From: Ephydatia muelleri
Taxonomy: Eukaryota > Porifera > Demospongiae > Spongillida > Spongillidae
Assembly (NCBI GenBank): GCA_013339895.1
Contig: JABACO010000019.1
Span: 5,800,268-5,864,267, forward strand
DNA: 64,000 nt
Reading direction: 5' to 3'
The notes below the pieces were generated by a model. That model did no database searches. It was not told the DNA's origin and worked only from the letters and a program-made list of their open reading frames with translations. Made by a program: the position numbers and the translations under genes. Shown in pieces: positions 57,201 through 64,000 of this stretch; within the stretch, counting starts at the first letter, position 1; each line of letters starts with the position of its first letter.

Positions 57201-59181
57201 TTAATGCATTTTTGATCAATGTTGTAATCATTGGAGCTGAAGGCGCAGGGAAAACACAGGTCTTGCACCTTTTAAGGAATGAATTGCCACCTCAGGCATA
57301 CAATAGCACTCCACTATGGGCCAATCCAATTCCAGATCTTCGGAAATTACCAACCACTGCTATCAGATGCAAAACACCCACTCAAGCAATCATTGACACA
57401 ATTTTGTCAGAGAGCCTCAGCTATATTGAATGCAGAGCTGCAGCCAGTGCATCTACCTTGCCTGCCGTGGACATAAAATTGAAGAGGAAGCTTAAAGCAC
57501 ACAAGAAAAAAAGAATAGATGCTCCACAGGAACTTGCTCCAATGCCTGTTGCTGCATCAGCACCACTTGAGGTAGGATGGATTAATTATTTGGATACTGG
57601 GGGAGTGACTCAATTCCGTCACATACTTCCATTATTTGTTCAACATGCTGACTGCAAAATCATTGTTTCTGACCTATCTCATCGTCGCGATGACAACATT
57701 GTTGTTGCAGGGTACTCCAGTGAGGACAGTAATTATTCAACCATTCAGCAGAAATCAATGTCCATCAATGATGACACAATAATACCCTATGCACGCTTAC
57801 TACAGTCAGTGGATCAAAACAGAGATAGCCTTTCAAAAGTGCTGGTAGTTGGAACACACAGAGAATGTGCAGGGGTGAATGTAGAATTGGCAGACCAACA
57901 ACTTCAATCTCTTCTTAATCCAGTGCTCAACAAAAGCCTTTTGTACAGTAACCCAGGAAAAAATAAGCTAATGTTTCCACTAAATGCTTGTAACCCAGCT
58001 GAAGAAGATGAGCTTGTTGCTAATGATTTATGTACTGCCATTTTGTCACTAACGAAGCACTGTAAGCCAACTAGCATATCTCTTCGTTGGATGCTATTCC
58101 ATCAAGAATTAAAAGTACAGGCTTCAGAGACCAATGCAGCAATAGTTGAATTCAAAGCTTGTTCAAAGATAGCAAATCGTCTTTTCTTGTCTGATGAAGA
58201 TGTCATTGCAGCACTTGAGTTTTTTGCTCAGTACAACATCTTCATGTACTTCAAATCGATTTTACCAGGTATTGTTTTCACAAACCCACAAGCTCTTAGT
58301 GATGTTATTAGCCAGCTACTGGTCAATTTAGGTAACAGTTCAAAGGATGGGATTGTTTCATTCGAAATGATTGAAAAATTAGTGGGGAACACTCCATCAC
58401 TTTTCAAACCAGGACTTTTTGCTGTCTCAGATTTCATTGATCTTTTGTTGAATTTGAAGGTCATTTCTAGAAACAAGGATGGGACCTTTTCTGACTTATA
58501 CTTTATGCCAGCAATTTTGGGTGACCTGAATAAAGAAGAAATTGGAATAGTTTTGGCAGAATGCCAAAATCAAGCAAACATTCAACCTATTCTCATCCAT
58601 TATTCGAGTCCTTTTGTTCCATGTGGTACATTTTGCAGACTAATAGTTTCACTTCTATCTTTGGATTCTTGGCAGGTGGCATACAAATTAAACTCCAACT
58701 CTCCAACCTGTGCAAATTCAAACTGTATTGTATTGCTCTTTGAGAAACGTATTATAGTGACCATGTGTGATCGCATTTCATTCATTGAAATAATTAGTGA
58801 TGGTGATCATGAAGCAGCCTGCTTTAGGATCAAGGCTATAATAATCAAGGAACTTGGCTGTGGAATGGATAAACCACAGATTGCTTTCTATTGCCCTTGT
58901 CAGTTAACTGATAGTAAGCTGAGAAACTCAGACTGCAGGCACACAGCTACACTTTTAGACAGCACCCTGGTCTGCTCAGCTGATGCAAAACAAACGTTTC
59001 CTATGCACATAATCAATATAAAACCCTGGTTTGGGGAATGTCCAGAAATCACACCTCGTGTTGTTCATGGTAAGTGTCTACATTGTCATCTTGTCCTGTA
59101 CACTTGATATTGAAACTTTTATTAGTTCGGTTGAATGATGAAGACAATGAAGGATATCTAATGATTACAGAAGGTGTATAA
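51215..59181 (+). CDS. Death-fold (CARD-like)/ankyrin/Roc-COR GTPase (ROCO), 1127 aa
   Basis: Exons joining in phase: 51215-51524 (inside an exon opening at 51206), 51718-51798, 55762-56699, 57008-57062, 57126-59069, 59126-59181. Residues 1-103 are a CARD/death-fold helical domain (AACDIIRQHYNSLHSLLAD-like start; STS/ALLTIVMNSVVIHDEYFEKF). Residues about 138-430 form nine or so ankyrin repeats (GDTALHISSLSGCIEVVKYL, GTTPLHFAAVNGSLKLVQYF). Residues about 490-720 are a Roc GTPase with P-loop GAEGAGKT (498-505), DTGG (618-621) and GTHRE (about 704-708) at the NKxD position. A COR-like region follows to about 1100. No kinase domain follows. The architecture suggests an intracellular signalling adaptor or sensor (inferred). 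Intron 2 (4 kb) contains a RAG1-N module, a hAT element and fold-backs, but splicing phase is kept. Confidence 0.88.
52440..53504 (+). pseudogene. Decayed transposon with RAG1 N-terminal module, copy 2
   Basis: More decayed paralogue of 41230-42399, sitting in intron 2 of the ROCO gene. Readable pieces: IYPLVFCYHCKKLIDRN (52445-52497, compare HPLFFCYRCKLVIDK), TAEECK at 52563-52582 with a splice donor, APPTQCSLYYQPLA, QCPICLNQSPVSTSGAV-type RING pieces (52785-52850), CSKVKCPM, then TRVEVKMASRVLNRLAS reading through where copy 1 has a stop. A longer C-terminal scrap is kept (GFGLLGEQVAELIHAQFNTL, 53350-53410, ending HNVAAISQ). Frameshifts separate the pieces. The catalytic region is deleted, with different internal breakpoints from copy 1. 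Confidence 0.62.
53937..54845 (-). mobile_element. hAT-family element with 8-bp target duplication
   Basis: A 909-bp element flanked by CCAGTGAG on both sides (53929-53936 and 54846-54853). Inverted ends are CATAGGCGTAGAGT and ACTCTACGCCCATG. The 8-bp duplication and ends fit the hAT superfamily. The minus strand encodes a 127-codon frame (54533-54150) with SYLRSTMTQERLNHIAATSC, the C-terminal dimerisation-region signature of hAT transposases. It is internally deleted and non-autonomous, inserted in ROCO intron 2. Confidence 0.88.
54852..55153. mobile_element. Inverted-repeat element next to the hAT copy
   Basis: Ends GTGATGCAAAACCAGTTAAA plus TGTTATCCCAAATATATA and the exact complement near 55113-55153 (TATATTTGGGATAACATTTA, then ACTGGTTTTGCATCAC). 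The ~45-bp terminal repeats enclose about 210 bp of non-coding DNA. Confidence 0.75.
55154..55488. mobile_element. Fold-back element with ~105-bp arms
   Basis: The left arm includes ATTCTAGGTCCTACAATGAT and AAAATTAGGTCATGTGGCTC plus AACAGTTAT. The right arm is its inverse (ATAACTGTTGAGCCACATGA, then TATCATTTTAGGACCTAGAA). A third partial copy of the arm lies in the middle (55316-55380). Non-coding, in ROCO intron 2. Confidence 0.82.
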
Positions 59182-61117
59182 AGACACGTAAGTTACACAG
59201 GCTGTGTTATATACTGTACAAGATGACACGTGATTTAAATTTTGCTATGTTTTCTTGTTTTCAACCTAGATTTGAGCACTGAGTTAAGTTTGTCAAGGAT
59301 CTTGCATATGAACAGTTGTGGATAGCAATTTTCACAATAGTAATGAATGGTATATTTTGTATGCAAAATATAATGTATGTGCAGAATGTGAGTCATTTCC
59401 TTATTTCCAATGTGCACTATGTTATAATGATCAATTATGAATTTATGAACAGAATACAATTGTGCGATGAAACCCGATTAATAAACAGAAGCTGTTAGAT
59501 CAAGCACATTTATCATCACCAATTTCAGCTTATTATAATTTTAAATGACACATAAAAATACATAAACAACATAAACAAAAGCCTAGGCAGCACAACAATT
59601 GATCGGAAAGTCCTGTTTTATTGTTCCCAGCAGCACAGAAGTGGCATCCCGCATGGCCACTGAAAGCCACTGAAGCAAATGGTTGTTTCAGCTTCTATAA
59701 GTTCTGCTGGTATAGAATATATATATTTAATTGCACTGTTCCAAACTGATCAAGAACTTTAACCACTTCTGGAACTGGGCCAGTTGAATGGGTTGTCAAA
59801 CTGGTCAACCTGTTCCAGAACCAGTTAGATTGTTACCAATGCATGGGAACTGTGTCGGCAGACTACTTCGTGAACATTTACACAGAGGGCAGTATGCATT
59901 ATAATGACACTCTGATGTCATGATAAAGCAGTATTCTGATTGACGCTTCAAATTTTAGAAGCAAGGGAACAACTTATCTGTAGTAACATTATATGTTACC
60001 AGCAAGCCGTAATGCTTATCCCCTGGTTCAGGCTATCTGTGCCGCCCCTACCCTAGGAATTATTCCCTTCACAATTGGGCAAGTTTAACTCTTTGGATGC
60101 CATGCTAGTTCATATATATGCATGCATGCATATACACACAACCGTTATGAATTCTACATGACAGTGTAAGTAAGAAATGTCTGGATCACAACTTTATGAT
60201 GCATGCATGCAAATGTTAATGTTTGCTGTACTTGTGACCTTATAAGTACATGACATGTTTGGTTACTTTACAACTGCAGTAATTATGTTTCTTCTGAAGA
60301 ACAGATTACTTCACTAATGCTATTTACTCCCAGAGCAGGAATGTGTATCCCACATTAGTGTAGTACACCATGTTTAAAATGCCGGTTCACTCCATTTTCC
60401 ATCTGCAGTTCATAATAAGTATGGTTTGTTACAACCGTATGTGTGAGGTAATGATGGATGTGCTTACACCCTAGTGCCCCTCTGGGTTTGACTTCAGCAT
60501 CTATATGGCTGGTTTACATGCATGTCACTGCAATGCATGTATGTAAATGTACAATATGGTATTCAAAGTGATTCTTTGTAATAAACACAACACTGACTTG
60601 CATCACACAGATGATTATATGGTTGTGTGAGAATGCATATATATATATATGCACTTGGCGTTCAAAGAGTTAATGAACAATAAATAGATGAGATATACAT
60701 GAAGATCCTTAGCAGGAAGACACACATGCAAGTGCATGTCCCACACGTGATAGGTTGGAACATAACTAACGGGTGCAAGTACTATCAGGAACTTGTTATT
60801 CTTTTCATCGCTTGCATATTGACTCGTGCTAGAGCCATCACATTTAGCAAAATTATCTGCACAATATAATGGGCATTTGTTTCAATCCAATTGCATTCAA
60901 AATCAAACTAACAGCACAAAGCAACATTAATGAAAGTAAATACAAGCTTGCTAGATTTCAATGACAATTCTGTCTTGCTATTTCTTTGCACTTTAACGTG
61001 AAGAGCAATATACAATACACATCAACTAGTTAAAGTAATTTGGGATTTGTTGTTCAAACCTCTACTAGGTGCCATTAATACAATAAATCTGATATTAATG
61101 CAATTAAAATAATGCTG
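59182..61117. other. Intergenic between ROCO gene and CYP46-like gene
   Basis: Convergent 3' regions of the two genes. AT-rich, with GCATGCATGC runs (for example 60119-60131, 60199-60209) and an (AT)n/TATATA run at 60636-60650. No coding or RNA feature recognised. Confidence 0.55.
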
Positions 61118-64000
61118 TCATGATCCATGCTGCTTTCTGGGAAGCAATGTGCACATGATGTTATCACAAGGCTGCCTTGTTGTCCGTTCCACAATTTCCA
61201 GCTTGTACCCATCAGGAAGTGTAAGTTGAAAGGTTTGAACAAGTCGAGAGAGAATCAGCTTGGCTTCCATCTGTTGCAAAACAGGTATATGTTACTTACA
61301 ACCATACACTACAGCAACAATCATGGGCTGACCATGGCAAAGTGCCTTCCAATACATGAACGATGCCCAACACCAAATGGAAAATATATGAATGGATTTG
61401 GCCTGTGTTCAGATGAAGTGTTAGATGCTAATGAACACACATAAATGCATTTACTTTTTATTTTCAGGATCAAAACGAGAAGGGTTGAAGCTGTCTGGGT
61501 CTTCAAAGTATTCAGGCATTCTACACATTGCAGCTGTGGGAGTCTTACCAAAAAGAATAAATTACAAGTGATTGATGCTGAAAATTTATTATTAAACCTA
61601 CGATCATAGGTGTCCCTGCTGGTATGTGATATTGGCTAAGAGTTGTTCCACCAATTGGAGCCTCTTTCGACACAGCTGATATTGTGCCAGGAATCCTCAA
61701 GGTCTCATCAATCACCTGCACGTAGCAATAATACAGGTATTATATTGGGTATCAAAAACTGAAAGCAACATTTAAAAACAATTATTTAAAATGATATATT
61801 ATAACAGATCAACAATATCATACACTGCATGAAGCCATTTGTAAGCATTTCCTTCCAAAGTAGAATCTCAAATAATGAGGAAGAAATATTTTTTCTCCCA
61901 GTACGCCTAGCAGGTCTAGGTTTGAGAGATCCGAACAAAACAGTACTACTTCATGCTTCTCATCAAAGCTGGGCACACAAAGTGGTTCAAGAATCTACAA
62001 ATTTCGTTGTTGCAGAACATCTCAGCAGATTGAAGAAAACAGTCTCACAAACCCATCACAAAAATAATGACGCAGACCTGGCTAGGCTTAACATGCTCAT
62101 CCATGTTTTTGCCAGAACAACAACGTGCTTTAAGGCAACAAGTGGTACATCATTCTGGCTATCATCATCTCCACTTGAAAGGTACCACTTTTTCTTGCAG
62201 TACGCTACCTGTGACATCCTTCTGACCTGCCTTCATGCTGTGATGGATGTGGAGCTGACTTCACACTGCAACATGGGATGCACTGGACGAAAGGTGGCCT
62301 GGTGATATAGAGGCACAATGAAGTGAGGGACTGCTTGGGTGACATGTCATCAGAAGTGTGGCCATCTGTATTAAAGGAACCAGTTGTAGGGAGGCAGATC
62401 CTTTATCAAATGATGTTGGATTAAGGCATGACCTGGGAGTTCAAGGAGTGTGATCACCACAGACTGAGGTGTTGTTTGATATTTGTATCATTGATACTGA
62501 CACCCCATTGTATAAGCACCGTACTCCAGAGATAGTTCTAGAAAGCACAGCAAAAGAAAAAAGAGGCTATATCAGAAAGCAGTTGAAGATCGCAGAAGTC
62601 ATTTTAGACCCTTTGTTGTTTCAGTTGATGGACTCCTACACAGAGAGGCAAATCATTTTATCAAGTGTATAGCTGCTAGCCTTGCAATGAAATGGGAGAA
62701 GTCTTCCTGCTCATCACTAGGAACCGATTCAACGTTTTGCATGTTTTCAGTTGTTTACCTGTTTCTTTTTATAGCTATAAGGGGTCGTTTCCGCGTAAAT
62801 GGACCTAACACATGTTTTTACAAGATTTCAAATTTTTTGATATTCTAGAAGACTGAAATGTTCTCTACACATTACTTCTTACGCACTGAGAATCGGAGTA
62901 TCCATCATAGAGTTGTAAGTCTCTGAATTGTTAATTAGCCATGCATTCCACTTTTCTATTGCACATACTGGAAATTTTATATTGTATACGCTAGGTCGAA
63001 AGGATCCCATATACAGGTATTATACAGAAGTTGGGACCATTTCTATTTCGTTGTGTGTTTCTGTAGTAACTTTTAATGATGGTTGAATAATTTTTAACAC
63101 ACTAATTGTACTCGTTAGGCAAATTATAACAGTACAAGCAAAGCAGTTATAGTAAGGATTAATAGGTCTAGCTTGATTTAATAAATTCCACTGAAACAAT
63201 CATAATCATAAACTTTTCTAATTATTATAAGCTGAGCATCTTACATTCAAACCAACAATCGAACTGCAAAATAAAAATCACAAAATTGACCTGTAATAAC
63301 CTGCCATTGAGGTAATTGTGATTGAAATCATTAACACGTTTAGCTTAACTCATTTAAAGACGAACAACTAATGATTATTCATTTCTATTTTATCACGATT
63401 TCAACTGATGTTAGAGGGTCTCAATTTAGTTTTGTATATACAGGATTGCGGAAAAAAAAAAGAAAATGACTAAGTCGTATATGTAGCACATGTATTACAG
63501 TATACTTACCATGACTTATAAAACTTGCTATATAGGACTATGCTATTTCTGCTTTTCATTCAATCTCGCTTCATCACCACTGGCTATTATCACAGTTACT
63601 CATCTTTACCCCTGTTATGCTCTCATATGTTCAGATATCACCATATACACTTTCCATTTCTTTATGGAATTTGTGCACATTATGCTGATATCATAGGAGC
63701 AATGATTCCATATTAAAAAAATAATGATAACTTAGAATGGAAATCTAAAGATCAATTATATGAAGTTTATGTTGTCCATCATGGCAACAATCCATATGCA
63801 TGAACTTCACTGGTGTAAATACTGCTTGTATGGTATACACTTCACCTGTTCTGTGAACTTGAGCTTGTCTAGGTCCTCAGCTGTGACAGAGACCTTACCT
63901 CCCAATACCTCTTCAACCTCCAACAGAATCCTCTCCAATACTTCAGGGTGCTGATGAACCATTACCACAGCAAATGCCAATGTGTTTGCAGTGGTCTCTT
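61118..64000 (-). CDS. CYP46-like cytochrome P450, 5' part beyond window
   Basis: Heme-thiolate monooxygenase. Minus-strand exons: 64000(+)-63846, 61715-61598, 61533-61455, 61402-61333, 61270-61118, all joining in phase. The order of motifs is ETTANTLAFAVVMVHQHPEV (the I-helix end, as in the AGxET of P450s), VIDETLRIPGTIS (the K-helix ExxR), CRMPEYFEDPDSFNPSRFDP (the PERF-equivalent), FPFGVGHRSCIGRHFAM (the heme-binding Cys loop), then MEAKLILSRLVQTFQL and a tail ending CTLLPRKQHGS. The wording around FEDPxxFNPxRF...YFPFxxGHRSCIGxxFAxME and the final CTLxPR tail resembles vertebrate CYP46A1 (cholesterol 24-hydroxylase). Substrate here is unknown. The N-terminal half lies right of 64000. Its 2.1-kb intron holds retroelement debris and a MITE. 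Confidence 0.87.
61829..62760 (+). pseudogene. Retrotransposon pol C-terminal remnant in P450 intron
   Basis: Reads FFLPVRLAGLGLRDPNKTVL, a motif (LPxRxGGLGxxxP) typical of the region following reverse transcriptase in animal retroelements. After breaks it continues VLFDICIIDTDTPLYKHRTP then EKRGYIRKQLKIAEVILDPL and, in another frame, SLAMKWEKSS, matching the usual tail of such ORFs (FDxxVxDTDxxSY...KxxKY...LAxKWxKxYS). Several stops and frameshifts are present. The precise clade is not determined. Confidence 0.65.
62781..63012. mobile_element. GTTTCCGCG-family MITE in P450 intron
   Basis: Left end GGGGTCGTTTCCGCGTAAAT plus GGACCTAACACATG, right end GCTAGGTCGAAAGGATCCC. Internal segments ACGCACTGAGAATCGGAGTA and TCTCTGAATTGTTAATTAGC identify the family. 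Confidence 0.85.

Overview
The window is animal nuclear DNA: AT-rich, with GT-AG introns, microsatellites and minisatellites, and fragments of many transposon classes. The genes (cytosolic TrpRS, AIDA, a DSL Notch ligand, a CYP46-like P450, a death-fold/ankyrin/ROCO protein) place it in Metazoa. The compact gene models, a ROCO architecture typical of early-branching animals and the frequent TACATGTA/GCATGC strings suggest a sponge (probably a demosponge). That placement is inference. All exon joins below were made by reading splice sites and codon phase; no search was run.

Layout. (1) 1-14,002, minus: tryptophanyl-tRNA synthetase, seven exons spread over more than 12 kb. Its introns hold a Tigger/pogo remnant, two piggyBac elements with TTAA target sites and two minisatellites. 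(2) 14,003-14,159: a 157-bp divergent promoter shared with AIDA. (3) 14,160-16,418, plus: AIDA in ten exons, giving exactly 306 codons. (4) 17,036-33,853: two near-identical direct copies of a ~7-kb block. Each copy carries an intronless secreted IL-17-like cytokine gene (minus) and a decayed LINE. (5) 34-40 kb: fold-back elements, a (GGGA)n purine tract and a frameshifted usherin-like LamG/FN3 gene or pseudogene (minus). (6) 41.2-42.4 kb: a decayed transposon carrying the RAG1 N-terminal zinc-binding/RING module. (7) 44.4-45.1 kb, plus: a third IL-17-like gene. (8) 45.8-49.8 kb, minus: a compact Delta-type Notch ligand. (9) 51.2-59.2 kb, plus: a 1127-residue CARD-like/ankyrin/Roc-COR gene whose largest intron holds a second RAG1-N module and a hAT element with 8-bp target duplications. 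(10) 61.1-64.0 kb, minus: the 3' half of a CYP46-like P450, with retroelement debris in an intron.

Themes. Immune-type genes are concentrated here: three IL-17-like ligands and one ROCO receptor/adaptor-like protein. A family of short inverted-repeat elements (ends near GATCGTTTCCGCG) recurs across the window, and one copy marks the left edge of both segmental duplicates. The most notable observations are the IL-17-like cluster, with its apparent gene conversion of the receptor-binding core, and the RAG1 N-terminal modules attached to transposon debris rather than to a RAG core.
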